Shown here one piece after another: positions 1 to 10,684 of a stretch of 64,000 bases of DNA; positions within the stretch are counted from its first letter, which is position 1, and the number at the start of each line of letters is the position of its first letter. The stretch comes from Fragilariopsis cylindrus CCMP1102 (lineage: Eukaryota; Bacillariophyta; Bacillariophyceae; Bacillariales; Bacillariaceae). Made by a program: the position numbers and the translations under genes. The notes under the pieces were generated by a model that searched no databases, was not told the origin of the DNA, and saw only the letters and a program-made list of their open reading frames with translations. Location of the stretch: the NCBI GenBank assembly GCA_900095095.1, contig FMBT01000375.1, forward strand, positions 62,001 through 126,000, given 5' to 3'.

Positions 1-1828
1 GTACACCACTTGGTACACCACTGGGAGCAGAACTTGGTACACCACTTGGTACACCACTAGGAGCAGAACTTGGAACAGAACTTGGAACAGAACTAGGTGA
101 TGCGCTTGGACTCGAACTAGGAGAGGAACTTCGAATCAAAGTTGGAACTGTACTTGGTGACTCACTTGGACTAGCACTAGGTGAGGCACTTGGAGAATGA
201 CTATTTGTAGGTGTATTACTTGGAGCTGAACTAGGAAAATATGATCCGCTAGGGGCTTCACTAGGTGATTCACTCGGCGCTGGGCTTGGTGATGATGAAG
301 GCTTGCTGCTTGGTGATACAGAAGGACTGCTAGATGGCAACAAGCTAGGCATGTAACTCGGACCTCTACTTGGACTTGCTGAGGGCATGTAACTTGGACC
401 TCCACTTGGACTTGCAGAAGGTGAAGCACTTGGTGATCCGCTTGGAGATCCAGAAGGTGAGGAACTGGGTCCACCACTTGGTACACCACTAGGAGCAGAA
501 ATAGGTTCAACAGATGGGAATGTAGTGGGATAGAATGTAGGATACATTGTTGGAGGACCTGATGGAGATGCGGTTGGATTGGTGCTAGGAGCAGAGCTTG
601 GACTCCAACTTTTTCTGATAGTTGGACTAAAAGTTGGACCTGTACTTGGCATGGCGCTTGGAACAGAAGTTGGTGATGCACTTGGACTCGAACTAGGAGA
701 GGAACTTGGAATAGAAGTTGGAGCTGTACTTGGTGACTCACTTGAACTAGCACTAGGTGAGGCACTTGGAGCATGACTATTTGTAGGTGTATTACTTGGA
801 GCTGAACTAGGAAAATATGATCCGCTAGGGGCTTCACTAGGTGATTCACTCGGCGCTGGGCTTGGTGATGATGAAGGCTTGCTGCTTGGTGATACAGAAG
901 GACTGCGAGATGGCGACAAACTAGGCATGTAACTCGGACCTTTACTTGGTGATCCACTCGGCGCTGAGCTTGGTGATGATGAAGGCTTGCTGCTCGGTGA
1001 TACAGAAGGACTGCTAGATGGCGACAAACTAGGCATGTAACTCGGACCTCCACTTGGACTTGCTGAAGGCATGTAACTTGCGCTAGGACTACAACTAGGA
1101 GAGGAACTTGGAGAAGAACTATTCGTAGTTGGCACAAAAAGCTCAATAAGTCTATCAGTAGGACTATGTGATGGCGTAGGAGTATTGCTTGGAGTGCCGC
1201 TTGGAGCTACACACGTACATTTGATCTCGAAGGTGTATTTGATTATTCCGTATCCTTGGGCGGAGTAATCTTCGTAAGGTGGTTTGGAACACTTGTCAAT
1301 TTGAACTTCACCACCACTTGAAATTTCCTGTACCACAGAATCAGTATTGGATGCGAAATATATATCAACAATCGCAAAAGATTGAACGCCATCATATTCG
1401 AAGCAACCAGCTTCAATTTCAGGTGCATCGAGTTTGCATCCGGCAGTGAGTGGCATAGATACATAGTTAGGATCCAAAGCGTACTTGCCAACCTTTTTCA
1501 TGTGTTTTATGTAGATATCTGTATGATTCGCAAAAGGATTATCTACCTTGAACTTGACAGTGTGAGCAGCATTGATAACATTTGGTTGTTCAAAGATGAT
1601 ACCATAAAGAATGGGTTCACCCTCTGGTGGAGATTCTCCCGATTGCTTAATCATTTTCACAACACCATGTGGGTTGGCTGGACAGGCGGATTCATTCGTT
1701 AATGTCTTGTAGGTTTCGTTGCAAGAGGTAGTAAAACGTTGTTGGTGGTGTTTCGTTGCCGATAACCTCGCGGTAATGACAATGGGCGCAACAAGCAACA
1801 AGCTGCCGAACGCAAAAGAAATCCTCAT
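1..1828 (-). CDS. Secreted Ser/Pro-repeat protein with N-terminal Cys domain (3' partial)
   Basis: Open minus-strand frame from the ATG at 1828 to the window edge (609 codons, no stop), so the C-terminus is missing. Residues 1-24 form a signal peptide (MRISFAFGSLLLVAPIVITA). Residues ~30-205 are a globular, Cys-containing domain with KVDNPFANHTD, LTAGCKLDAPEIEAGC and FEIKCTC. From ~210 to the edge the protein is a PSxxPS-type repeat (PSASPS, PSSAPS, PSYMP) with large internal duplications. The composition suggests an O-glycosylated extracellular, cell-wall or mucilage protein. I do not recognise the N-terminal domain by name. The start is chosen because the signal peptide begins exactly there. 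Long ORFs in the other frames are shadows of the repeat. Confidence 0.8.
   Translation of the reverse strand, partial: MRISFAFGSLLLVAPIVITARLSATKHHQQRFTTSCNETYKTLTNESACPANPHGVVKMIKQSGESPPEGEPILYGIIFEQPNVINAAHTVKFKVDNPFANHTDIYIKHMKKVGKYALDPNYVSMPLTAGCKLDAPEIEAGCFEYDGVQSFAIVDIYFASNTDSVVQEISSGGEVQIDKCSKPPYEDYSAQGYGIIKYTFEIKCTCVAPSGTPSNTPTPSHSPTDRLIELFVPTTNSSSPSSSPSCSPSASYMPSASPSGGPSYMPSLSPSSSPSVSPSSKPSSSPSSAPSGSPSKGPSYMPSLSPSRSPSVSPSSKPSSSPSPAPSESPSEAPSGSYFPSSAPSNTPTNSHAPSASPSASSSESPSTAPTSIPSSSPSSSPSASPTSVPSAMPSTGPTFSPTIRKSWSPSSAPSTNPTASPSGPPTMYPTFYPTTFPSVEPISAPSGVPSGGPSSSPSGSPSGSPSASPSASPSGGPSYMPSASPSRGPSYMPSLLPSSSPSVSPSSKPSSSPSPAPSESPSEAPSGSYFPSSAPSNTPTNSHSPSASPSASPSESPSTVPTLIRSSSPSSSPSASPSSVPSSVPSSAPSGVPSGVPSSAPSGVPSGV
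61..1080 (-). repeat. In-frame duplications inside the Ser/Pro-repeat region
   Basis: A block of roughly 300 bp around 61-375 recurs around 640-950 at an offset of 576 bp (192 codons, in frame). For example, the string ctatttgtaggtgtattact starts at 201 and again at 777. Part of it occurs a third time at about 946-1080. The copies differ by scattered substitutions, so the expansion is not brand new. Confidence 0.75.
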
Positions 1829-3231
1829 GATGATAGATAAAAATTCAATTGCTACTAGATTATTGATGGTTGTTTTCCACTAGGTTACATATGAATATAA
1901 TTTGAATAAAACAATAGTGTGAGTGAAACATATTGCACAAATAATTATACGGGTGAAATTATACCAGAACGTAAAGATGTATGTACGTGATATTCAGCGA
2001 AAAGATATCCTTCTCATTGTCGTCGTGTCGTCCAGATCGCTGCTATCATGATTCTATTAGTTATGTCGTTATTGTGACCATCCTGACTTCTTTACTGTTG
2101 ATTTTTCTAACATCATAGTCATTGCTGCATTATTACTGTTGTGTCGAATTGTTTATGCCGTCATGTCATCGCTGACATATGCAAATAGTATTAATTTAAT
2201 TAGAATGGCAATGCATCCAACACAATTTTTGATGGCTCCATACTTACATTTGTTTATTAGGATATGGATATGAGGTATATACTCGGGTAGTCTTTAAGGT
2301 TTGTATTGTCTGTTGATATTGTCAGAATAAAGGTTTATCAATCGAACTGGACTGTAATAATACCAGCAAGCAAACACACAAAATCCAACCATTTTTATTC
2401 TTCGTTGATCATGAATTTGTATTGCAACTGTAGGTTTTCCCGGATTGTTTTGAAAAGGTGCTGTGCAAAGGCCACGTCGACGTCGACGTGAGAGTCGACG
2501 TTGATATGGTAGTCGCGAAGTCGCGTCGTATTATCGGGAAAATATCATTCCCAAAAACCTTACATAATCGATAAAAATTCTCCGAAGGGGCAATGGTAAC
2601 TGGGAATGCTCGCGTCGTCGCGGTAGTCGCGTCGTCGCGGTAGTCGCGTCGTCGCGTCGTCGTATCATGGAAATATCAATCAAAAACCGTAAACGTTTAG
2701 CTTCGCATAGCCTAATTAGATACAACGACGTTAACGATGGGGACAGATGCGAAGCTACAGAAGCGGGAGGTACAGAAGCAGCGATGGGGCCAGATGCTGA
2801 CCACCACGATGTTGACGTCGACGTCGAGTGTGTACGAGATCTACGTTGATCATAACGCCGTACGTGATCTCTCGTTTCGTGGTCAATATCCATTCCCAGT
2901 TACCTTTGTACATCTGTCGAAGCAAGAAGTACGGCTTTTGAGCTACACTTTCTTGATACAAACAACTACTACTGTAGACCATATCCATATCAAGTTTTTT
3001 GAGTACTGTATCGACTTTGCCTTGTACTGTTAGTTCTTTCATTCGTCTACTCTGATCTCAATCTTGTCAGACAAGATTGAGTCAAAAAACAAGTTTATCA
3101 GAATGTAAGAACATAAAAATCTTCTCCTAAAAGCTCGGAGATAGAAATCATCCACGAAATGAAAAGGAGTTAGCCAGGTCCATCAGAATTAGAATAACAA
3201 ACAGTAGAAGAAACCGGTATCATCAGACAAA
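1829..3231. other. Intergenic, with CG-rich GTCG repeats
   Basis: Probable shared 5' region of the divergent genes at 1828 (minus) and 3232 (plus). It holds an unusual GC-rich patch (about 2470-2660 and 2810-2835) made of cgtcgacgtcgacg and gtagtcgcgtcgtcgcg units. Short ORFs here are low-complexity and not convincing. Confidence 0.6.
3057..3081. repeat. 12-bp perfect inverted repeat with 1-nt centre
   Basis: CTCAATCTTGTC-a-GACAAGATTGAG lies about 150 bp upstream of the ATG at 3232. It could be a palindromic protein-binding site or an RNA hairpin. Function unknown. Confidence 0.7.
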
Positions 3232-4737
3232 ATGGAAAACATTCAACAGCATCAAGCTCATCATCCCATTATTGATGGTGAAGAAGAAAAAGAAAGAGAA
3301 ATTTTCACCGCAGAAGTCGAAGTCAACAGCAGCGGTCATGAAAACGACAAATTCGGCAATTACTCTCGGTATATCACGATAGCAAAATTGGCAAAGAAAG
3401 CAATATCACTGAATCACGATGGTGTGATTTGTTTAGAATCCAATAAGATTCATGCTGCCTTGAAAATATTTACAGCAGCATTTCATACGCATGAAAAACT
3501 TAAAGTTAGAATGAAAACTGCTTCTTCTTCCCCCTCATCCCACCCCTCTCTATCAACAAGAAATGATAATGGCTCTGCTCGTTATCACGATGATGTAAAC
3601 GCTTTATTTTATCGATACCGACGAGCATCATCAGCATTGGCTCAAAATAGGCCTACATCTTCATCTTTTTCTTCTTCTTCGCGATCATCTTCTATACCGT
3701 CATTGGAAGAGGCATTATACTTGGATTATGCCAACATTTGTCGGAGTAGGCACGACGGTGATGAGAATGACGAAGAAGAAGCAAACGCATCACCTTCACC
3801 AGAAATAATACTGGATACCGAGGATGAAATCATCCTTCGTGATTCGATACGTTTACCATTTTATGAAGATTTTCCTTCATGTACATTTGAACTACAACAA
3901 CAACAAGATCGTCAGTACCATCCTGCTTTCAGCTTCTTATCAACGTGCCATACTTTGAATTTAGCTATAGCACATCATTTACGTGGTATTCAATTACTTC
4001 AAAAGGCACAACAGCGAAAAAGAAAGATGCAAATATTGTCAAGTATAACTCAATTTGGTGATGACTATGATGGTGACGAAAATGAGCACACGTCACAAAC
4101 GTCATCATGTGCACATAAACATTTCGATCGAGCTGGACATTTTTATGAGCTGACAATGCGGATAGAATATAAACGATCTAAACTTCAACAGCAAAGACAA
4201 AAACTAAAACAATGCAGTGGTTTATATTCAAATAGTTGGTTTAGTCCACAAATTGTACTAGCCTGCATAAATAATCTAGGACATTTATACTATCTGATGT
4301 CGGGATCAAATATTGGCAATAAAATAGATGCATCACACCGATATTATCAGCAATTAAAAACAACTGTACGTAAGCTAATAATAAGCACGAAAAAACATTC
4401 ACCATCAACTTCATCAATGATGTCATCCATGATGCCATCATCAACAGCATGGAATAACTTGAGAAGAGAAGAAAAGCAATCAAACGGTAAGGATAAGATT
4501 GATGGTGATATGGGTGAAACTGGTACTGGTACTGGTACTGGTACTAGTACGAATGATAGATATTCATACCTAGAAGTATTTTGGACAAATGCATCAAAGG
4601 GATTGAAACGGTTATTAACATTCCAGAATATTATACAATCACAACATGTACTTCAAAATACAACATCGTCAATGAAATCATCGACAACACCAAGAGCAGC
4701 ACATAAACGTGCAGCAGCAGCAGCAGCATCAGCATAA
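3232..4737 (+). CDS. Diatom TPR-like helical family protein, function unknown
   Basis: Single-exon 501-residue protein. The pattern AKKAISLNHDGVICLES...ALKIFTAAF (~52-90), then LNLAIAHHLRGIQLL (~242-256), DRAGHFYELTMRIE (~297-310) and VLACINNLGHLYYLM (~345-360), matches a large family I know from diatom genomes. Those proteins have paired TPR-like helices and no assigned function. The segments between helices are Ser- and Asp/Glu-rich linkers. The C-terminus ends in a Lys-Arg-Ala stretch encoded by a GCA run. There is no signal peptide, so a soluble protein-protein interaction role is an inference. The start is the first in-frame ATG after the palindrome at 3057. Confidence 0.8.
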   Translation: MENIQQHQAHHPIIDGEEEKEREIFTAEVEVNSSGHENDKFGNYSRYITIAKLAKKAISLNHDGVICLESNKIHAALKIFTAAFHTHEKLKVRMKTASSSPSSHPSLSTRNDNGSARYHDDVNALFYRYRRASSALAQNRPTSSSFSSSSRSSSIPSLEEALYLDYANICRSRHDGDENDEEEANASPSPEIILDTEDEIILRDSIRLPFYEDFPSCTFELQQQQDRQYHPAFSFLSTCHTLNLAIAHHLRGIQLLQKAQQRKRKMQILSSITQFGDDYDGDENEHTSQTSSCAHKHFDRAGHFYELTMRIEYKRSKLQQQRQKLKQCSGLYSNSWFSPQIVLACINNLGHLYYLMSGSNIGNKIDASHRYYQQLKTTVRKLIISTKKHSPSTSSMMSSMMPSSTAWNNLRREEKQSNGKDKIDGDMGETGTGTGTGTSTNDRYSYLEVFWTNASKGLKRLLTFQNIIQSQHVLQNTTSSMKSSTTPRAAHKRAAAAAASA

Positions 4738-4960
4738 GGATTAAATAATGATTAGACATTGTATGTACATAACATCTAACAAAAATTCGTAGAATTATAT
4801 TTCATAGTATTAAAACTGTCCCAGCAGATCGGTTCCATCTCTTCTATGATTCTACTGCACTCAGTAGCTAGCTAGGACTACTATGTACTCCCCTTTATTA
4901 ACTTAGTAGCACACAACCTGAAAAGGTTGTACACACCACATCCCACCGCATCACATCACA

Positions 4961-7825
4961 TTATAGTCGAAAAGAATCTGCTACCCTATCAAGCAATGGT
5001 AATCGTAATCGTAGACGGCGTTGACGAGTAGGTCTCATCAAACTGGAAGAGGAGGAGGAGGAAGAAGAAGTGTAACGTTCCATTTTTTCTTTATCTTTTC
5101 GTTTTCGTTTGCTATTCTGTTTCTCATTTCTAACTTTCTTCTTCTCGTCCCTCCTTGATGATGACAATGACATCAACAATCGACCATATGTTTGCTCACG
5201 GATTAATCTACGTACTAAACTGAATCCATTTTTTGATTTCATTATATCATTTATTACCTTACGTTTTTTATATCCAGAATAATATGATGCATCTTCCAAC
5301 AGATTTTGTAATTTATATATATCTAATTTTTCATTCAAGGGATTTTCAATTAAACTTTTCAGACATTTATCAACAACCTCTGAAGACGTTGGATTTGAAA
5401 ATAATCTTGATATTGCATATGGGTACAAATTGTGAAGTATATTAAATTTTGGATTAACTTCTCTTGCCATACCTTCCAATGTTGCTAATGCACGTGCGTT
5501 ATTTAAAAAGTATGGAGGCAATTGAAATTGAAACCTTGGCACCAATCTTGTTAGTACATCTAATAATTTATCAAAACGTAATGTTGGTATGATTAGTCCA
5601 TCATTATTTGCATCATCTTCATTATATACTAGTATACTAGATAATGCATATTCTAATTCAATCCCTAGTGCTAATGCTTCGTCTGGATCATTTAATACTT
5701 CTTTTGGTAGTAACATTAATTCATTAAATAATTCCCCAACTGCTGTTACATTCTTTGCAAATATTAATTGACAAACAGCACATATTAATCCATCTTGTAC
5801 CTTTGTTGGTATTGTTGATAACATACCAAAATCAATATATCCTAATCGGTACGAATCATTCGAATTTTTTGAACTTTCATCTTGAACTTTTAATAAATTT
5901 CCACCATGGGGATCAGCATGAAGGATGCCAGTTTCTAATAATTGACTTAAGGTACAGTCAATACCTTGACTGATTAAATCAAATGTTTCCTTCTTAATTT
6001 TTTCGTTGCTTTCATTGTCACTATTACCATCGCCAGTAGAAGCAGTAGTAGTAGTAGTAGTAGTAGTGGTAGACGTAAGTTGTTCTTGTTTTCGTTGATT
6101 CCGTTGTAAATCAACCAATTTAATACCATCAATCCATTCCATAACTAAAACTTTATCAGTACATAAATTACGATATACTTCTGGAACAACAACACGTATA
6201 TTATTGTTATTATCAGTAAAAATATCGCTGGCTATATCATCATCATCAGTAACCATTTTGTCGTTTTTATCTTGATTCTTACTACGTCCTCGTTTAGATT
6301 TTTCTTTTTTTGGTTGTGATGGTCGTCGATGAGAATATAATTTACTAAATAATTCTAAATTATCTGCTTCATTATAATAATCTAATTCTTCATGTAGTCG
6401 TGACATAAATTCATCAACTGCTCCAGTGACATTCGTTTGTATGAATTTATTTCCTCCTTTTCTTCCTCCTCCTCCTCTACCATTCTTTTTCTTGTTCTTG
6501 TCCTTTTTCTTATTTGAAGGTATTGATTGGATAATTTTTGCAACCGCTTTCAGTAGTTTTGCATCCTTTTCTACAGTAGATATAACATTCGGACGTTGGA
6601 TTTTTATTGCAACCTTTTGTGGTTTTCCTTTTCCTTTCATCCTACTGCTACCACCACCACCGCCACCACCTGTCACTATTGAAGATGATAATGAGGATGG
6701 TAATATACCAGAATAAACAACACCAATACTTGCTGCCGCAACGGGTGTTACTGATAATGTATTTAAGAATTTTTCCATTTCAGATTCATTTTCAAAATAT
6801 GGTAATGAGGTTGGTAATGTTGCCGTTGATGTTGATATTGTTGTTGTTTTTGTTAAATTATCTCCAATATCGATATCGACATCGACATTAACAGCAACGG
6901 CACTTGCACTGGCACTCCATTCTTTCCGTAGAATTTCACGTGCACCATCTGCTGTATCTAAATTAAAATCATTATTATTGTTACTATTATTATTATTACT
7001 GTTATCAAGTATATCCATATCATCTTGTAATTTTGATAATGCAATAGCTAATGAACGTGGCACTATATCTGGTCGAGACGATAACGCTTGTCCGAATTTC
7101 ACATACGTTGCACCACATCGTTCTAAATATTGTGTAAATTGTGTTGCAATTGTCATATTACTAGAAGTTGAAGTTGTTGAAGTTGTTGTTAGAAGTTCCA
7201 ACTCCCAAAATTTATCCCAATCCCAATCACCGTTATTGTTGTTGCTCTTGCCCTTAATGATGTCCACAGCACTATCGCCACTATTATCGTCACAAAATAA
7301 AAATCTTTGTCCAACTGGATAAATAAATTCATTCCATGTTATACCAGCAAGTTCATATGCTCTATCAAATTCTGATACAGAATTAGATGATGATGATGAT
7401 GATGATGATGATGAAGGAGAAGAAGTAGGTGGCCTGGTTGTTATTGTAGTTGTAGTTGTTGTTGTCGATGACAACAGTTCTTCTTTGTTACTATCACTCT
7501 CAACGACGATGACTGTATTGTCTTCTAATAATATGTTATCGTTGGAGTATAGGTAGGAGGATTTTCTTGTTCCTATTCCAATTCCTTCGAGAGAAGAGAA
7601 TGAAGAAGAGGAATAGTGTCGTCGTCGTTGCTTTCTTGCTGTTGTTGTTGTTGTTGTTGGTGGTGGTGTTGATGTTGACGTCGACGACCAAGCATTGACA
7701 TGAACGACGACGACAATTGATGAAAACAATGTACTAACCACCAATGTGAAAATCAAAACAAAGAACCAGGAGACGAAGAAGACTGTCATGTTATTATTAT
7801 GGTGATATGTGTCGCGCCAAATCAA
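4961..7825 (-). CDS. ABC1/UbiB (ADCK-like) atypical kinase, probably plastid-targeted
   Basis: 954 residues. ABC1K hallmarks in order: KFGQ (~244-247) in YVKFGQALSSRPDIVP, the Ala-rich loop VAAASIG (~362-368), VAIK (~405-408), the family-specific EELDYYNEADN (~479-489), VLVMEWIDG, catalytic HADPHGGN (~636-643) and metal-binding DFG in YIDFGM (~664-666). These proteins regulate quinone and isoprenoid-lipid metabolism in mitochondria and plastids. The N-terminus is hydrophobic and ends VNA-W (~44-46), compatible with a diatom bipartite plastid presequence cleaved before an aromatic residue. A second Met at residue 13 (ATG at 7789) fits a signal peptide as well as the first. Long Asn, Thr, Ser and Gly tracts are inserted between conserved blocks, and one (polyThr at ~585-595) comes from a GTA repeat. 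It is much longer than typical members because of these inserts. No intron is needed. Confidence 0.93.
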   Translation of the reverse strand: MIWRDTYHHNNNMTVFFVSWFFVLIFTLVVSTLFSSIVVVVHVNAWSSTSTSTPPPTTTTTTARKQRRRHYSSSSFSSLEGIGIGTRKSSYLYSNDNILLEDNTVIVVESDSNKEELLSSTTTTTTTITTRPPTSSPSSSSSSSSSSNSVSEFDRAYELAGITWNEFIYPVGQRFLFCDDNSGDSAVDIIKGKSNNNNGDWDWDKFWELELLTTTSTTSTSSNMTIATQFTQYLERCGATYVKFGQALSSRPDIVPRSLAIALSKLQDDMDILDNSNNNNSNNNNDFNLDTADGAREILRKEWSASASAVAVNVDVDIDIGDNLTKTTTISTSTATLPTSLPYFENESEMEKFLNTLSVTPVAAASIGVVYSGILPSSLSSSIVTGGGGGGGSSRMKGKGKPQKVAIKIQRPNVISTVEKDAKLLKAVAKIIQSIPSNKKKDKNKKKNGRGGGGRKGGNKFIQTNVTGAVDEFMSRLHEELDYYNEADNLELFSKLYSHRRPSQPKKEKSKRGRSKNQDKNDKMVTDDDDIASDIFTDNNNNIRVVVPEVYRNLCTDKVLVMEWIDGIKLVDLQRNQRKQEQLTSTTTTTTTTTASTGDGNSDNESNEKIKKETFDLISQGIDCTLSQLLETGILHADPHGGNLLKVQDESSKNSNDSYRLGYIDFGMLSTIPTKVQDGLICAVCQLIFAKNVTAVGELFNELMLLPKEVLNDPDEALALGIELEYALSSILVYNEDDANNDGLIIPTLRFDKLLDVLTRLVPRFQFQLPPYFLNNARALATLEGMAREVNPKFNILHNLYPYAISRLFSNPTSSEVVDKCLKSLIENPLNEKLDIYKLQNLLEDASYYSGYKKRKVINDIMKSKNGFSLVRRLIREQTYGRLLMSLSSSRRDEKKKVRNEKQNSKRKRKDKEKMERYTSSSSSSSSSLMRPTRQRRLRLRLPLLDRVADSFRL

Positions 7826-8588
7826 TCAATCGAGCTCGCAATCGATTTCACTTCTTCTCACTCTTCTTGAGCCTATGCTACAGTACGAAACTATTTTCTC
7901 TTGTTTGTCGACAGTATCCTTCAACGTACAGTACGGCCGAGGATGGAAGTAACATTACGGTATTGGCTGTTGATCAGATACTACATTCATTCTATATCAT
8001 TCGATTTCTTTTTTCGATTTCAGAGAATTAATTGAGGACGATGGCTGTTCTTTGGATCTTGCCTTTTGGCCTGGCCTGGTGTTCACAACCACGCCAGCCA
8101 AAACCAACCAAATCCAAGTGTAAACAGTTGGCGGTTCACACATCAGCCCACACATCGACCTCCTTGAAAAGATTAGAATTATTCACTCGCAGCACCATTA
8201 AAATGCGCTCATGCATTGATTGATTCTTCGTGAATTATTGCGCGTCAACTTATCTACGATTAGGATTGACTCGATCGATCAAAACGCGTCTATTTTCTTA
8301 TTATATATCACGTACGTTTTGCTAACGACACGAAATTCAGATTTTTCAACATACTTCGAAGTACAGCAGGAGTCGAGTCAAGTCGATCTGTTCAACGGCA
8401 CCAATGATGATGATCCATTTCCTTACTGTACTGCGGTACCAGGTACAGTACATAACATCGTCGAATCAGTAGTGCGTATCTTCTCATCCACATCTGATCA
8501 TTACTGTATTTGCACATCTACCGGTGTTGTACCTGCTCCTCGGTTGCCTTTGGGCTTGTGAGACTGGCTGGTGTCATAATAATAAAGA
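7826..8588. other. Intergenic between divergent genes
   Basis: Probable bidirectional promoter region for the minus-strand kinase and the plus-strand Ser-rich gene. Small ORFs present lack any recognisable pattern. It contains the GTACAGTAC-type motif near 8450. Confidence 0.5.
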
Positions 8589-9455
8589 ATGCGTTCTATA
8601 TCAAATATAGCACGAAGAACGCATAGAAGAAATAATAGCAATGATAGAAATGCAAGCAATAACAACAGTCCCAAGAGTAGTAGTAGTAGTAGTATTAAAT
8701 CTCCTGTTTGGGGTAGATCTGCTGTTACATCAGCATCATCTCCTCTAACGTCTATATCTCCATCTCCATCTCCGTCCGCATCCAATTCCAATTCCAATTC
8801 ATCGTCGTCATCGTCGTCTTTATCTCCACGTATGTGGAGTAGATCGAAATCAAAAGGAATTCCTACTGACAATAATACTGCTAGTAGTAACAACACCCGA
8901 AGTTTATCTCCGCCACGACAATCTAGAGTAGTAGTTGGTAGTAAAGAAACAATCTCGAGTACAGGTGGTTTATTATTGATAACACCTGTAGTAGCCAACC
9001 GTATTAGTAGTATTCGTAGTAGTAGTCCACAACATAGACATCATCGACCACAGCATTCCTTCGACAATAACAATTCTACATATAATTTAGCAACAATATC
9101 AGAGAATAGAAGAATTAGTTCGAATACATTAAATAAAATTACAATTAAAACACCTGTATCACAATTAACAAAACAATTAACAGAAAGTGAAAGATCAGCA
9201 CAAGCACAACAAGAACAGCAACAACAAGTACATGTGAGAGAGATAAAAGCAAATAATTATAATCCTTATGAAAACGAAAATGATGATGAGGATTGTGAAC
9301 TATGTGGTTGTGGTCGTGGTGGGGGTGGTGGATGTTTATCAATTTTAAATCCAAAAACATATAGGAACTTTTTTGATCGTAATAGTATAAGTATCTACAG
9401 TAGTGGTCGTCGCAGTCGCAGTCGCAAGAAACAATGGAAGAAAATCCACCACTGA
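8589..9455 (+). CDS. Hypothetical basic Ser/Asn-rich protein
   Basis: 288 residues, unrecognised. It is highly basic and Ser-rich at the N-terminus (ARRTHRRNNSNDRN), with SPSPSPSASNS tracts, a Gln patch, then a compact Cys/Gly segment (CELCGCGRGGGGGCL, ~236-250) and a basic tail RRSRSRKKQWKK. The tail resembles a nuclear localisation signal and the Cys pair spacing could bind metal, but neither amounts to a known domain. The antisense acidic ORF at 8501-8998 is judged its shadow, because the plus frame continues well beyond it with protein-like composition. Confidence 0.5.
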   Translation: MRSISNIARRTHRRNNSNDRNASNNNSPKSSSSSSIKSPVWGRSAVTSASSPLTSISPSPSPSASNSNSNSSSSSSSLSPRMWSRSKSKGIPTDNNTASSNNTRSLSPPRQSRVVVGSKETISSTGGLLLITPVVANRISSIRSSSPQHRHHRPQHSFDNNNSTYNLATISENRRISSNTLNKITIKTPVSQLTKQLTESERSAQAQQEQQQQVHVREIKANNYNPYENENDDEDCELCGCGRGGGGGCLSILNPKTYRNFFDRNSISIYSSGRRSRSRKKQWKKIHH

Positions 9456-10028
9456 ATATATACACAGTATATTAAAAAGGGAAATCAATTGTGTTATTTT
9501 GTAGTCGGTGATTTGATTTGATTTGATTGAGACAAAAGATATGCTGAAATGCCGATTGATTATTTTGATTCGATTTGATTCGATTTGATTCGATTTTGAA
9601 ATATGAAATCTGAAATCTGAAATAAAATAGGATGAGTGAGTGAACAAATGAATTGAATTGATTTGATTTGATTTGAAATTCTTCTGGCGAAACAACAGTA
9701 AAGATTAAAAGAAGGAATCAAGTAAATTAAACTGTTGCAACAACAAAACAAAAAATACGGCATCATCACCATTATTATCGTCATCGGCACGCTCCGACCG
9801 ATCCACCCAACGCTGGTAGCTATTACGGATCGCACCACACCGCACTGTGCAAATGCAATAGTGCAATATCTTTAATACCAAAAAATAATGAATCTCAAGT
9901 AATATTCAATACGACGATTAATCAATCCGCGAATAAACAAACAAACAAACAAACAAACAAACAAACAAACAAAACAGACGAACGATTGATTGATTATAAC
10001 AGCAACGAGAACTACTATTATCTTACCA
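9456..10028. other. Intergenic low-complexity DNA
   Basis: Contains gatttgattt-type pentamer runs (about 9508-9670) and an (AAAC)n microsatellite at about 9935-9974. No gene seen. Confidence 0.7.
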
Positions 10029-10616
10029 TCAAGAAAGGATGAGAAAGTAAAAAACATTGAGAAAAACAAATAAAAACGAAAACCAAAGAAAAAATTCCAC
10101 TCTACTCTCTACTATAACAAGTACGTTCCTTGTTGCATTGGGATATGCCATCAGTTTTGCTATTGTTGGTTGATGGTATGTACTGTTTTCTGCATAAACC
10201 ATTGGTACTGGGGGTAGTACTTGTGCTAATAGATTCACTTTCTTAAGGAGTTTAATTGGTAACATCCAAAGTGTGGATATTTTGTCTTGAATGCCCTTTA
10301 ATTTAATTTTATCATTTTTTGTTACCACAATATTATCCATTGTCAAATTGATATTACACCCATCGTCTGTTAGTAATGGAATCGAAAGTAGCAGTTGTTC
10401 CATTATTGCATTGAAGTGGTATGCTGTATTTGCTTTCATCGATAGTTTGGGTATGTCTAATGCTGTTGTTGCTACAGATTCCATTGAGTGGTTGCTTGCA
10501 CAGATCACTTTGATTTCATTGTGGCTGTTCTTTTTATTGACTTTGTTTGGGAAGAAATGTCCAGTTGTGCCTGAGTCTGCTACTGTATCAATCATTTCTG
10601 TATCTTCTAGTGACAT
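10029..10616 (-). pseudogene. Copia-type retrotransposon protease-region fragment
   Basis: 195-codon minus frame. It begins with an aspartic protease active-site-like stretch (VADSGTTGHF, ~12-21) followed by ATTALDIPKLS and IPLLTDDGCNINLTMDNIVV. That arrangement resembles the protease to pre-integrase part of CoDi/Ty1-copia polyproteins in diatoms. No integrase, reverse transcriptase or LTR continues from it, and the C-terminal 40 residues drift into low complexity. It is therefore a remnant, unrelated in sequence to the complete element at 23549. Confidence 0.65.
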
Positions 10617-10684
10617 TGTGATATTGGTTTAATAGTTTCTTTTTTTACTATTACTTACTGGTGCTATTTCAATCACAAAATATA

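Noticed and set aside
136-1146. 336-codon minus-strand ORF rich in Val, Gln, His and Leu
   Set aside because: Out-of-frame shadow of the Ser/Pro repeat. The frame from 1828 has a signal peptide and sensible composition.
8501-8998. Minus-strand acidic ORF of 165 codons
   Set aside because: Antisense shadow of the Ser-rich gene at 8589, made of complementary repeats.
9935-9974. (AAAC)n array considered as a CRISPR-like or satellite feature
   Set aside because: A simple tetranucleotide microsatellite. No spacers and no flanking structure.
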